NCBI GenBank assembly: GCA_934129885.1
Contig: CAKOWU010000002.1
Coordinates: forward strand, 96,001-160,000
Reading direction: 5' to 3'
Length of the DNA stretch: 64,000 nucleotides
DNA from: an uncultured Bacilli bacterium
Lineage (GTDB): Bacteria; Bacillota_I; Bacilli_A; RF39; UBA660
The notes beneath the pieces are model-generated. The model saw only the letters and a program-made list of their open reading frames with translations. It was not told the origin of the DNA and made no database searches. A program made the translations under genes and the position numbers. Within the stretch, counting starts at the first letter, position 1. The number at the start of each line of letters is the position of its first letter. Positions 41,888-51,800 of this stretch are shown here, one piece after another.

Positions 41888-41921
41888 ATGAAAAAAAGGA
41901 CTAAATATACTAGTCACTTTT
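41888..41921 (-). terminator. Terminator after the 410-aa exported protein
   Basis: Minus-strand GTGACTA-GTATATT-TAGTCCTTTTTTT. Confidence 0.7.
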
Positions 41922-43153
41922 TATCTAACGTTTACGCCAAAATCAATATCATCATTGAATTCAATTTCTGTGTTAGTAACAACTTTTCTAACCCCAGTAA
42001 CGCTATAGTAATATAAACTATTTCCGTTTACGAAATAAACATCATTACCTCTAAACATAACACTATTTATGTCTGTTGTAGTAAATAAATATGTATGTAG
42101 TTTTTTATTTAAAATATCTGTCCTATATACTGCGTATCCATTATCTATCTTTTTATATAAATAGTAGTAGCCGTACTTATTACCTATCTTCTGAACTTTT
42201 TCATATCCATTTATATCTTTGTCTTTATAGTTATCAAAAGTCTTTCCATCAATGGCTGATGCTAACGTCATAGTTCCCCACTTGGTGCCTGTGTAGTCCA
42301 AAAGATTGTCTTTGTTGCCCACTTTTTTTATAACTTCATCATCTATATTGATTTTATACTGCGTTAAACTATCTTTATCAAAGAAGTATACTTCTCCGTT
42401 TACCACTCCCTGCATAACGGTATCAAAAGATATATCATCATAACTTCTAATTTCTTTAATATTACCATTTACTAAATTGACAATATAGAAAATTTTAAAG
42501 GTATACTGTTTATTATAGTCAGCGACTATGTAATATTTATTGGTAAAAATGCTGACAGGCTTTTTATAAACATCATTATCAAATATATTAATATCACGGG
42601 CTTTATTCCCTATAAGGGTAACTCCTCTATAACTTTCTACGGCAATATAATTATTATCTTTTACATTATCATAAGTAGCCGATAAGGTGCCGGATATCTT
42701 CTTTGAAGATGCTTTATCTTTATAAAGAGAATCTTTATAGCCAAGTTCTTTTAATGATTTTGCAAAGGCTTTTACTTCGGTATCATTAATATCATGGGCA
42801 TATGTAATGGTATTACCACTTAAACACATAATATCACTATTTATATCACTATTTTTATATATTGGTAAAATGCACTGGTACTTACTAGTTTTAATGTATT
42901 TAATCTTTTTTATGATTTTTTCATCTTTATTATAATCTTTAAGTAATTGGAAATTTATTTTAAAATTACTTGTATTAATAGCAAAATAATAAATATCTTC
43001 ATTATTAAAACCGTTTACTTTAAGATTTTCTTTTACCGTAAAATTACCAACAGAATAACTAATACTATGTCCTTTATCAAAAACGTGCATAAGTGTTTTT
43101 ATTCCTAAAAATATGGCTAGTAAGACGATTAAAACTTTACATAAATATTTCAA
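41921..43153 (-). CDS. Uncharacterised membrane-anchored protein, beta-rich
   Basis: 410 residues, not recognised. An N-terminal anchor (about 5-22: 'VLIVLLAIFLGIKTLMHVF') is followed by an extracellular beta-strand-rich region with many Y/N/D-rich hairpins repeating about every 40-50 residues ('YYIVADYNKQYTFKIFYIVN', 'EVYFFDKDSLTQYKI', 'YYYLYKKIDNGYAVYRTD', 'DVYFVNGNSLYYYSV'), compatible with a beta-propeller. Single gene upstream of the DUF368 gene. Confidence 0.7.
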   Translation of the reverse strand: MKYLCKVLIVLLAIFLGIKTLMHVFDKGHSISYSVGNFTVKENLKVNGFNNEDIYYFAINTSNFKINFQLLKDYNKDEKIIKKIKYIKTSKYQCILPIYKNSDINSDIMCLSGNTITYAHDINDTEVKAFAKSLKELGYKDSLYKDKASSKKISGTLSATYDNVKDNNYIAVESYRGVTLIGNKARDINIFDNDVYKKPVSIFTNKYYIVADYNKQYTFKIFYIVNLVNGNIKEIRSYDDISFDTVMQGVVNGEVYFFDKDSLTQYKINIDDEVIKKVGNKDNLLDYTGTKWGTMTLASAIDGKTFDNYKDKDINGYEKVQKIGNKYGYYYLYKKIDNGYAVYRTDILNKKLHTYLFTTTDINSVMFRGNDVYFVNGNSLYYYSVTGVRKVVTNTEIEFNDDIDFGVNVR

Positions 43154-43175
43154 AATACCAACTACTTTCTATATA

Positions 43176-43203
43176 AAACGGAATAAACAATTATTCCGCT
43201 TTT
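43176..43203 (-). terminator. Terminator of the PH-domain gene
   Basis: Minus-strand GCGGAATAA-TTGT-TTATTCCGTTTTA. Confidence 0.75.
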
Positions 43204-43206
43204 AAA

Positions 43207-43713
43207 TTATTCATTTTCCTCGTTCATAGATTTTAAATCATGGTTAAACTGTACTCGTTCTTCGTCAGTTATATCGGTTCTAAATTCTCTTTTTTTCTGC
43301 ATTATATATTTAGATAAAACGGTTTCAATTTCTTCGAGCGCACTACTAGATAGATTAGATAGTATGACTGTCTCTTTTACGGTATCTATAACCGCACGGC
43401 CCCATATAAGGCCCATTTTTATGGTAAAATCGTTAAACATATCTGGGGTAATACTATAATAGAAGTAACCAAAGAATAATCTTTTTTGAGCTACGATAAT
43501 TCTTTTATCAGTTAAAACTACGACATGGGTACTAAGTACATCTAAAGCGCTAGGACCTTTTTGGGCCGCAAATACGTATAAAACTTCTTCGTTGTCATTA
43601 ACCATTTTTTGGGCTACGGCACAGTGTTGTTTTAGTCTCCATATTACGGTTCCAGGAAATTTATTTGCGAATTCTTTAGCCTTTCTATATACAGTGTTAT
43701 CTTTTTTTGTCAT
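43207..43713 (-). CDS. Bacterial PH-domain protein
   Basis: 168 residues. A central bPH-type sheet: 'EEVLYVFAAQKGPSALDVLS', 'THVVVLTDKRIIVAQKRLFF', 'YYSITPDMFNDFTIKMGLIW', 'GRAVIDTVKETVILSNLS', then a C-terminal helix 'SALEEIETVLSKYIMQKKRE'. No membrane helix. PH domains of this kind occur in many Firmicutes; the ligand is not known. Confidence 0.75.
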   Translation of the reverse strand: MTKKDNTVYRKAKEFANKFPGTVIWRLKQHCAVAQKMVNDNEEVLYVFAAQKGPSALDVLSTHVVVLTDKRIIVAQKRLFFGYFYYSITPDMFNDFTIKMGLIWGRAVIDTVKETVILSNLSSSALEEIETVLSKYIMQKKREFRTDITDEERVQFNHDLKSMNEENE

Positions 43714-44095
43714 ATATCATCACCAACTATCATTATTATAACAAAATAATTTGTAATTTTAAAGAAAAATATTATAAGTTATGATAGATGTCTTTAACTA
43801 CACCAAAATATATTGAACTATATACGATATAAAAAGAACCACAAGGGTTATGCTTGTAGGGGGCAGGCACTATTATAATTTATATTTTTAAAGCAGTACA
43901 TATTAATGCATTCCACATTAAATTAATTATACACCTTTGAGTATAGCTTTGTGCTTTTTTAAAATTCATAGAAAGTAACTTACAATATTGCTTTCTGACG
44001 GTAATTATATACTGAGTACAAATATCGTTGTGATATATATCTTTAACCACGTTAGATGATGGTAAGCAGGTTATATGTTTATTAAAAGGAGCAGA
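43714..44095. other. Gene-free stretch with a degenerate IS end (43793-43860)
   Basis: TTTAACTACACCAAAATATATTGAA at 43793 begins a ~65-bp similarity to the end of the IS remnant at 13.1 kb (both continue through TGAA...AAAAAGA/CCACAAGG...TATG). The remaining ~230 bp shows no coding potential that I trust. Confidence 0.55.
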
Positions 44096-44974
44096 TTATT
44101 TAAATGTATTTTTAAACAACTTACTGAAACGTTCTTGATTTACGTCAGTAGAAATATAAGTGTTACTATTTTTAAGCTTTTCCACGTGACATACTCCAGG
44201 ATCTCCTACATCAATTTTTATCTTACAAGGCTTAAAAGATATTATTTTATTATCAACTACTGATGCGACTGTGAGGGGATCTGGTACTGTAAGGCCGTTT
44301 ACATGATGGTGTTCCATACTAAATTCTATATATTTTAAAGATATTAAATATACAAATCTTGAGATTATATCTTCTGATTCTTTTAAAGTGTTGATATATC
44401 TTTTTGAAATAAAAGTTTTTATCCCAGTCTCATGTGTTACAACTTCAATTCTTTTAAATGGTGCGGCAAGTACTTTTTTGGCGGCGATAGGATCTACTTT
44501 AACATTAAACTCTCTATATAAATGGTCATCGTCAGAAACTCCCATTATAACTATTTTAGATACTCTCTGTGCAAGGGTTTTATCTTTACGTAAGGCGTTT
44601 GCTAAGTTAGTAAGTGGACCTAGACAGATAATAGTTAAATTATCTTTATATTTTTTGGATGCCTTAATCATAAAGTCTTCGGCATACATTTTTTCTGTTT
44701 TCCTATTACTTTTTGGAAATACAGCATATCCAAGTCCGTCTATTCCATGGGCATACTTTGCGGTTACGTTTCCTTTATTGTGTAAAGAACCTTCATATAT
44801 TTTTATATTAGAATCAAGTAAATCCTCTATAATCTTAATATTATTTAGTGATTTTTCAAATTCTATATTTCCTGTAGCCAAAGTAAAGCCAACTATATCA
44901 AGTTTATTTAAATATCCTAGAAGTATCGCTATTGCGTCATCGATTCCAGGATCAGTGTCAATTATATATTTCAT
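44096..44974 (-). CDS. Inosine-uridine-preferring nucleoside hydrolase
   Basis: 292 residues. The calcium-binding N-terminal motif DTDPGIDDA identifies the family; 'ICLGPLTNLANAL', 'IVIMGVS...EFNVKVDPIAA' and 'HHHVNGLTVPDPLTVASVVD' give the remaining metal and ribose contacts. It hydrolyses nucleosides to ribose and base for salvage. Length normal, cytoplasmic. Divergent from clpP. Confidence 0.93.
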   Translation of the reverse strand: MKYIIDTDPGIDDAIAILLGYLNKLDIVGFTLATGNIEFEKSLNNIKIIEDLLDSNIKIYEGSLHNKGNVTAKYAHGIDGLGYAVFPKSNRKTEKMYAEDFMIKASKKYKDNLTIICLGPLTNLANALRKDKTLAQRVSKIVIMGVSDDDHLYREFNVKVDPIAAKKVLAAPFKRIEVVTHETGIKTFISKRYINTLKESEDIISRFVYLISLKYIEFSMEHHHVNGLTVPDPLTVASVVDNKIISFKPCKIKIDVGDPGVCHVEKLKNSNTYISTDVNQERFSKLFKNTFK

Positions 44975-45089
44975 TAAATCGCCCCTCTATCATACTATTC
45001 AATTTTACCAAAAATATAGATATTTGTCAGCAATTAAAATGAATAATATTTATATATTTAACCTATCATATTATTAAGGAGGGATATTT

Positions 45090-45656
45090 ATGTATGTACC
45101 TAATGTTCTGGAAAAAAGTAATGATGGAGAGCGAGTATATGATATTTATAGTAGACTGCTCCAGGATAGAATTATTATATTAAGCGGGGAAATAGATGAC
45201 AATATATCTAATAGTGTGGTAAGTCAGTTATTATATTTAGACTCTGTAAACAATGATAATATCAGTATTTATATAAACTCACCAGGTGGTAGTATAACTG
45301 CTGGTATGGCAATATATGACACTATGAATTTTGTTAAAAGTAAAGTTTCAACCATTTGTATAGGTATGAGCGCATCTATGGCTGCCTTTCTTTTATCAAG
45401 TGGTGAAAAAGGTTTACGTTTTGCACTTCCAAACAGTGAGGTTATGATTCACCAGCCTCTTGGAGGGGCGAGTGGACAAGCGACGGAAATTAAAATTGCC
45501 GCAGAAAGGATACTTAAACTTAAAAGTAAGTTAAACAAGATATTAAGTCAAAACACTGGTAAACCACTTAAAGAAATAGAAAACGATACTGAAAGGGATT
45601 ACTTTTTAGATGCCAAAGAGGCTTTAAATTATGGACTTATAGATAAAATTATATGA
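45090..45656 (+). CDS. clpP: ATP-dependent Clp protease proteolytic subunit
   Basis: 188 residues. Catalytic triad: serine in [10 protein letters not shown], histidine in [10 protein letters not shown], aspartate in [12 protein letters not shown]. '[18 protein letters not shown]' forms the oxyanion strand. Works with ClpX/ClpC in protein quality control and, in sporulating bacilli, in regulated proteolysis. RBS AAGGAGGG. No CIRCE or CtsR site is obvious upstream. Confidence 0.97.
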   Translation: MYVPNVLEKSNDGERVYDIYSRLLQDRIIILSGEIDDNISNSVVSQLLYLDSVNNDNISIYINSPGGSITAGMAIYDTMNFVKSKVSTICIGMSASMAAFLLSSGEKGLRFALPNSEVMIHQPLGGASGQATEIKIAAERILKLKSKLNKILSQNTGKPLKEIENDTERDYFLDAKEALNYGLIDKII

Positions 45657-45682
45657 TAAAAATAGAGCGTGTGCTCTATTTT
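45657..45682. terminator. Bidirectional terminator between clpP and cdaR
   Basis: AAATAGAGC-GTGT-GCTCTATTTTT; its right part lies within the cdaR stop region. Confidence 0.85.
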
Positions 45683-47043
45683 TCTACTACTTTAATTTTT
45701 ACCTTTTTGGTTTTAGATAAATATTGTACTCTAGAATCTGTGCCTTCAACCATAACAGGTACTTCATATTCACCAGGTGCATAGCCTTCTAAATCAATAT
45801 AAGCAGTTATATCAGAAGCTTCTATTCCTTTAAGAACTGATGCGACTCCTTTAACATTTACTGTGACTTTTATATCATTTTCTGTAAGTCCTTGAACGCT
45901 ATACTTATCATCTAAATTTCTAACATCAATATTGACATCTTTAATGTCTGTGTCACTAGAATCGCCCAAAGTAAAATTTAATGTAACATTATTAACGGCC
46001 ATAGACCTTACACCTTTTGGTTTAGTAAGATTCATTTTATAATCTTTATCTTCTTTAAGTCCTGTAACATCTACTTCAAGTGGTACATACTCAAGTTTTT
46101 CTAGTGCCTCTTCTGTACCATATACGGTGACAGTCTGTTCGCTCATATCGATATTACTAATTGCCTTACCAAAGCCAAGTTCTCCAGTAGTAACTACTTT
46201 AATAGGTACTGTTTTACTAGGAGATTTTATATTAAGTTCTACGTTAACTTTTGATGGTACAATTTCAACATTTAAAGCCTTACCCTTACTATCATAGGCC
46301 TTTAGTGGGACATCTTTTATAGTTGTTGTACCCTCTTCTTGTGTAGACAAACTATCAAGGTCAACAAGAGCCTTAACGGTTGCGACTTTTGTTAAACTAT
46401 TTTTAGCCTTTTCGTCTTCTGCGCCTTTTATAACAACTTCTGAAATTTCTGGTGTGGCACTTTCAATAACAAGTTTAGAATTTAAATTATCTTGATTAAA
46501 GAGATCTGTTGTTAAGGTTTTAGTTTCCGAAACTTTTGGATATATAGTTACTGAAGCTATAGATGGGTTTACACTATAATCTATAGTACTAAGTGGTTGT
46601 GAGTACTCAATATTCACCTTATGAGTTCCAGGTTTTAAACCAGACAAGTCAACGGTTACTTTAGACGATGTTGACTGTTTAGCAATAAATAAGTCAGAAC
46701 GATTTCCCATCAAAGTTATATCAACTTTTTTAGGAAGGCCTTCTACTACATAGGCTTCTTCATTATAGTTAACTTCTATTTTTTGATTTTTAAGTACTTC
46801 GGCTGTTTGGCTTGTGAAAGAAATCTTCTTTTGATCAATAGCCACAAAGGCTAAAATTGCTATTATAAGTGAAATTACCAAAAGTACATTAGGTCTAGAA
46901 AACCAACTTTCAATAGATTTTTCTGACCTATTGAATAACTTCCAAACGTTATATACAAACCTTGTGATGGGCATGATTATTTTTTTATCAATGAAACCCG
47001 AAAGTCTTTTAAATATGCTTTTTTTATTTTTAGTTTTCATCAC
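45676..47043 (-). CDS. cdaR: YbbR-domain regulator of diadenylate cyclase (CdaR)
   Basis: 455 residues. One N-terminal membrane helix ('LLVISLIIAILAFVAIDQ', about 55-72) and an extracellular region of four YbbR-type repeats, with strands such as 'VEGLPKKVDITLMGNRSDLF' and 'VPIKVVTTGELGFGKAISNI'. It regulates the c-di-AMP synthase CdaA. It overlaps cdaA by 14 bp. The usual third gene, glmM, is not adjacent. Confidence 0.9.
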   Translation of the reverse strand: MMKTKNKKSIFKRLSGFIDKKIIMPITRFVYNVWKLFNRSEKSIESWFSRPNVLLVISLIIAILAFVAIDQKKISFTSQTAEVLKNQKIEVNYNEEAYVVEGLPKKVDITLMGNRSDLFIAKQSTSSKVTVDLSGLKPGTHKVNIEYSQPLSTIDYSVNPSIASVTIYPKVSETKTLTTDLFNQDNLNSKLVIESATPEISEVVIKGAEDEKAKNSLTKVATVKALVDLDSLSTQEEGTTTIKDVPLKAYDSKGKALNVEIVPSKVNVELNIKSPSKTVPIKVVTTGELGFGKAISNIDMSEQTVTVYGTEEALEKLEYVPLEVDVTGLKEDKDYKMNLTKPKGVRSMAVNNVTLNFTLGDSSDTDIKDVNIDVRNLDDKYSVQGLTENDIKVTVNVKGVASVLKGIEASDITAYIDLEGYAPGEYEVPVMVEGTDSRVQYLSKTKKVKIKVVEK

Positions 47044-47842
47044 TAGTCGCCTCCATTTCTTTCATAAGAAGTTTTTTTGATGGAGTAAGTCCCTCAAGTA
47101 AACGTACCTTAAGTTCTGCGAGTGTCAAGTTATACATTAAACTGCCATTAACTGCGAGTGATATTCTTCCTGTTTCTTCAGAAAGTACAATTGCAATACA
47201 GTCAGATTGTTCAGAAATACCTAAAGCCGCTCTATGTCTTGTACCTAATCGTTTACTAATAGTCAAATTATCACTTGTAGGAAATACTGCGTTAGCACAT
47301 GCAATTTCATTACCTTGAATAATAACACCACCATCATGTAATGGGTTATTAACAAAGAAAATAGCATTTAAAAGTGGCGCGGTTATTTCAGCATAAATCT
47401 TTTGTGAATGATTTATGTAATTAGCAAGACTTGTATCCCTTTCTAAAACAATCAAAGCACCCATTCTTTGCTTTTTAAGACTTTCTAATGCTTTGGCTAT
47501 TTCATTAATAGTCTTTTCTTTCTCACTCATAGATAAGGTTTTATGTTTACCGAGTAAATTTGCCCTACCTAGTTGTTCTAGGGCATCTCTAATTTCTGGC
47601 TGAAAGATAATTACAATTGCCAGTGGTGCCCATTCAATTACGTAGTCAATTATGTAGCCTATTGTAACTAAATCTAAAAAGTCAGATAATAGTTTAACTA
47701 CTACAATTATAAGTAAGCCTTTAAACAAAAGGACCATTTTAACATTTTTTCTAATAGTTTTTAAAATATAATATAGCATTCCCCATACTAAAAGAATGTC
47801 CAGTAATTTTTTAAAAAGATCAATTATTGATTCTACTGTCAT
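47030..47842 (-). CDS. cdaA: Diadenylate cyclase CdaA (DisA_N domain)
   Basis: 270 residues. Three N-terminal membrane helices, then a DAC domain with 'ALIVLERDTSLANYI', the DGG motif in 'NPLHDGGVIIQGNEIA' and the RHR motif in 'LGTRHRAALGISEQSD'. Makes cyclic di-AMP, which controls potassium transport and wall homeostasis. Co-transcribed with cdaR. Confidence 0.96.
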   Translation of the reverse strand: MTVESIIDLFKKLLDILLVWGMLYYILKTIRKNVKMVLLFKGLLIIVVVKLLSDFLDLVTIGYIIDYVIEWAPLAIVIIFQPEIRDALEQLGRANLLGKHKTLSMSEKEKTINEIAKALESLKKQRMGALIVLERDTSLANYINHSQKIYAEITAPLLNAIFFVNNPLHDGGVIIQGNEIACANAVFPTSDNLTISKRLGTRHRAALGISEQSDCIAIVLSEETGRISLAVNGSLMYNLTLAELKVRLLEGLTPSKKLLMKEMEATSDEN

Positions 47843-48279
47843 ATTTACCTCCTAGACTTTAGCAATACAATTATAACACATTTATTAGACATTTTACATA
47901 CAAAAATGAATAGAATTATTTACAGGTAATATACACTTGTTGATAATGCAGGTTTAACTACATATATATATGATTAAAATTGATATAAGAAGTAAGTTAT
48001 GTATATAAGTAAGGCTAAAACTTTTTGTATGTAAAGATAATGTAACTTATATATTAGCACTTACACTACTTTTATATAAGATGTTATCATTATTGTAGTG
48101 CTTAATTAGGGTTAATCAAGGACTATCGTATAACAGATAATTATACGATTATTTTGTGCCTAAAAATTAGCGTTTTAGGGGGCTGCTTAACTATATTATT
48201 TAAACGAAAAGGTAAGATTTTCATTAAAATGTTACCACATAATATACAGTTATACGTTCATTTTAGTGAAAATAATGGT
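47843..48279. other. Gene-free stretch upstream of cdaA
   Basis: About 430 bp, AT-rich, between the divergent cdaA and a surface-protein wreck. It holds no convincing frame, RNA gene or riboswitch that I can recognise. A few partial palindromes (ATCGTATAA...TTATACGAT, about 48124-48150) may be regulatory hairpins or a remnant promoter. Confidence 0.4.
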
Positions 48280-48799
48280 ATGAGATACAGAAGAAGATTA
48301 CATAGAAGAAAGATAATAATTTTGGCTTTATTTTCTGTGTTGTTATATTTTTCGGTTGGGTATGATGATTTTAGGATGAATGTAAATATGAACGTTAAAG
48401 GCAATTTAAAAGATAAATCTAGAACTATCAAGGATGTATTTTCAACAGCAACGAAGATTTTCGTATTAACTTTTAAAGAGAAAATATAGCAAGAGTAATA
48501 TCTTTAGATAGCAGTGTAGTTCCAAATGATGTGGCAAGATTATGGGATGTGTCTGAATCTAAGGATAGCGGTGTATATGGTAGAAAATAATGCTGAAACA
48601 AGAAAGTATGATTTATATATAAGGCTAAAAACGGAGTAATTACGAATACTAATAGTAATTATTTGTTTTGGGGTGGAAGTCTAAATTTTAACAATAATTT
48701 TGATACTGTCAATACAGCCAATATATATTTTATGTTTAATTTGCTGAATTTCCAATACTTGATATAACGGTAACTAATGGTAAATGTAATGTATAATTA
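48280..48799 (+). pseudogene. Wreck of a BspA/DUF285-type surface protein
   Basis: From the ATG at 48280 the leader reads MRYRRRLHRRKIIILALFSV plus a hydrophobic anchor, as in gut surface proteins, then 'MNVNMNVKGNLKDKSRT'. After a frameshift near 48450-48490, other frames continue 'ARVISLDSSVVPNDVARLWD', 'VSESKDSGVYG', 'KNGVITNTNSNYLFWGGSLN' and 'NFDTVNTANIYFMFN', characteristic of BspA-like/DUF285 leucine-rich proteins, with further stops. It is short compared with intact members. Confidence 0.7.
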
Positions 48800-48831
48800 A
48801 AACATTAGAGATTGATATCTAATGTTTTTTT
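48799..48831. terminator. Bidirectional terminator at the end of polC
   Basis: AACATTAGA-GATTGATA-TCTAATGTTTTTTT, immediately after the polC stop on the minus strand. Confidence 0.85.
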
Positions 48832-48832
48832 A

Positions 48833-51800
48833 TTAAAATAAACTCATTTGACTGGATTCATCCATATTATCAAGGATGCCCATACTTCTCATCTTCTCAA
48901 GTAAAGTAGATGAGATTTTTGCTCTTTTTTGAAGATCTTCAATACTGAGGAAAGGTCTTTTTTTTCTCTCTTCGACGATGGCACGTGCTACTACATCACC
49001 AAGGCCATCAATAGATCTAAATGGCGGTATTAGAGTTTTTTCATCCTCGGTTAAAACAAAGTTCATTGCATCACTTTTGTTGATATCAATAGGTGCGAAA
49101 GTAATACCTCTAGCAAGGGCTTCAAGGGCAAGTTTTAAACATTCTAAAATATTTGATTCTTTATTGCTAGCACCATATCCCTTCTCTGTTATTTCTATTA
49201 TCTTCGCCTTAACAGAGTCATAGCCTTTAATCATTGCGTCGATATCAAAGTCTCCATACTCGACAGAGAACTGTGAATAATAATATACACCAGGTCTATG
49301 TACTTTGTAATATGCTAGCCTGAATGCATTTATGACATATGCTACGGCATGGGCTTTTGGGAACATATACTTGATTTTTTCACAAGAACCAATATACCAG
49401 TCATCTATTCCAGCGTCTTTTAATTCTTGTTTATACTCTTGCCACTTTTCAGGTTCTTTACTAGCCTTGCCCTTACGAACAAACTCCATTATTTTAAAGG
49501 CTTTAAGGGCTGGCAAGCCATGATACATAAGGTAAACCATGATATCGTCACGACACCCGATAACTTCACTAAAAGGTACAATTTTTTGATCGATTAAATC
49601 TTTGGCATTACCATTCCATACATCGGTACCATGTGATAATCCAGATATTTTAGTAAGTTCGGCAAAGGTTTTAGGACGGGTCTCACGTACCATGTTAATG
49701 GTAAACGGTGTACCAAATTCTGGAATACCAATCGTTCCAACATCACACATAATGTCTTCGGCGCTGACTCCTAAAGGTTCTGGTGAAACAAATATTTTCA
49801 TTGTTTCTTTATCGTCAAGTGGTACGGTCGTAACATCTATTCCTGTATAATCTTGTATAAGTCTTAACTTGGTAGGGCCAGAATGTCCTAGAATATCTAG
49901 TTTAAGCACATCTTGATCAATGGCGTGATAATCAAAGTGGGTTGTTCTCCAAGCAGAATTTACATCGTCAGCAGGATACTGAAATGGTGTAAAGTCAAAG
50001 ACATCCATATATCCAGGGATAACAACGATACCGCCTGGGTGCTGACCAGTTGTCCTTTTTACGCCTGTACAGCCAGTCGCAAGTCTCTCTATTTCTGCGG
50101 TACGCATCATAATTCCTTTATCTTCGCAGTATCCTCTAACGAAACCAAAGGCGGTTTTTTCGGCAACCGTACCAATAGTACCGGCCCTATAGACATTATC
50201 TACACCGAACAACACTTTTGTATATTCATGGGCAGCAGCTTGATTTAAATCAGAAAAGTTCAAATCGATATCTGGTACTTTATCGGCGTGGAAACCTAAA
50301 AAAGTCGCAAATGGCATGTCATGGCCATCTTTTTTCATGTTCGTACCACATTCTGGGCAAGCCATATCTGGCATATCATATCCACTACCATAATCACTAC
50401 CTAGACTAACGCCATTAACTTCAAAAATGCTTTTTTTACAGTTAGGACATACGTAGTGCGGAGGAAGTGGGTTAACTTCTGATATTCCCATCATTGTGGC
50501 TACTAAACTGGATCCAACTGAACCACGTGATCCAACTAGGTATCCATCATCGTTTGATTTTTTTACTAGTTTTTGGGCTATTAAGTAAATAACGTCAAAA
50601 TTGGCACCAATAATTCCGGTAAGTTTATCTTTTAACGCCTTTTCTATCTCTTCTTCGGTTACATCAGGATTATCATGCTTTAAATCATCTATAACCAGTT
50701 TATGCACCCCTGTGTCATAACTAGTCATTACTTTATGTAGTTCCGCATATATTAAAGCCTTATATTCGTCGTCTGTTTTATCGCCTTGGGGATTATTCTT
50801 TTTAATAATATTAAATGGTTCATCTCCATATAGCTCGGTAGCAAGGCGCTCTTCGATATTATAAGGAAGTGGGTTACCGTATATTTTATCGGCTCTTGTA
50901 TATACTAAATCAGTTGTATCACGTGTACAGTTTTCAATTTTAGGGGCGAATGGAATACCACCTGTTTCAATGATAACTTCTATAAATTCGGTCATATCGG
51001 CGATTTTTTTAGGGTTATCAATAACTAATTTCTTGGCTTCTTCTTTTCCTAGGAAACTAAAATCTTCAAGCATCTCGTCTGTTGTTCTAAAATGCTGGGA
51101 CGGAATATTTGTGATATTTTTTTTAGCTAGTGGGTGCCTACCACCACCGGGAACTTTTTGGTTAACGATAATTTCTCTATATATCTTATCTTCTTTATTT
51201 AAATGATGTACATCACCTGTCGCACATATAAGTTTACCAGCTTCTTCTGTAAGTCTAATAATTTTTTTTATGTGTTCTAAAAGTTCTATTTTACTAGTAA
51301 AATCGTTTTGCTGGAGCAAATGATTATATACATCTACTGGCTGTACTTCAACATAGTCATAGAAATTAATTAGATTAGCGAGTTCTTCATCACTCTTGCT
51401 TCTAGCCTGCCTAAATATTTCACTTTCGTAGCATCCACTACCAACGAGAAGTCCTTCTCTATGTGCTTCTATTTCTGATCTTAAGATTCTTGGTGTTTTA
51501 TATAAATATTTAGTATTGGCAAGTGATACAATTTTAAACATATTTTTAAGGCCCACTCTATTAAGGGCAATCAGGTTAACGTGGTAACTATTACCATATT
51601 TATAAATTTCATCTTTACTAACAAGTCTATCTAAATCACTAATTTTAAAGAAGTTTTGTGATTGTAGTTTCTTAAGCATTTTATGAAATACAAGGGCTGT
51701 ACCTTCCGCATCGTAATCAGCTCTATGGTGGGCGTTTTCATCCCAAGGAACGTCATATCTTTTAACTAAAGCAGAAAGTCCATGTCTTGCATATGTATTA

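Noticed and set aside
47843..48279. c-di-AMP riboswitch upstream of cdaA
   Set aside because: I could not match the conserved ydaO-type core, and such riboswitches are not expected before the synthase itself.
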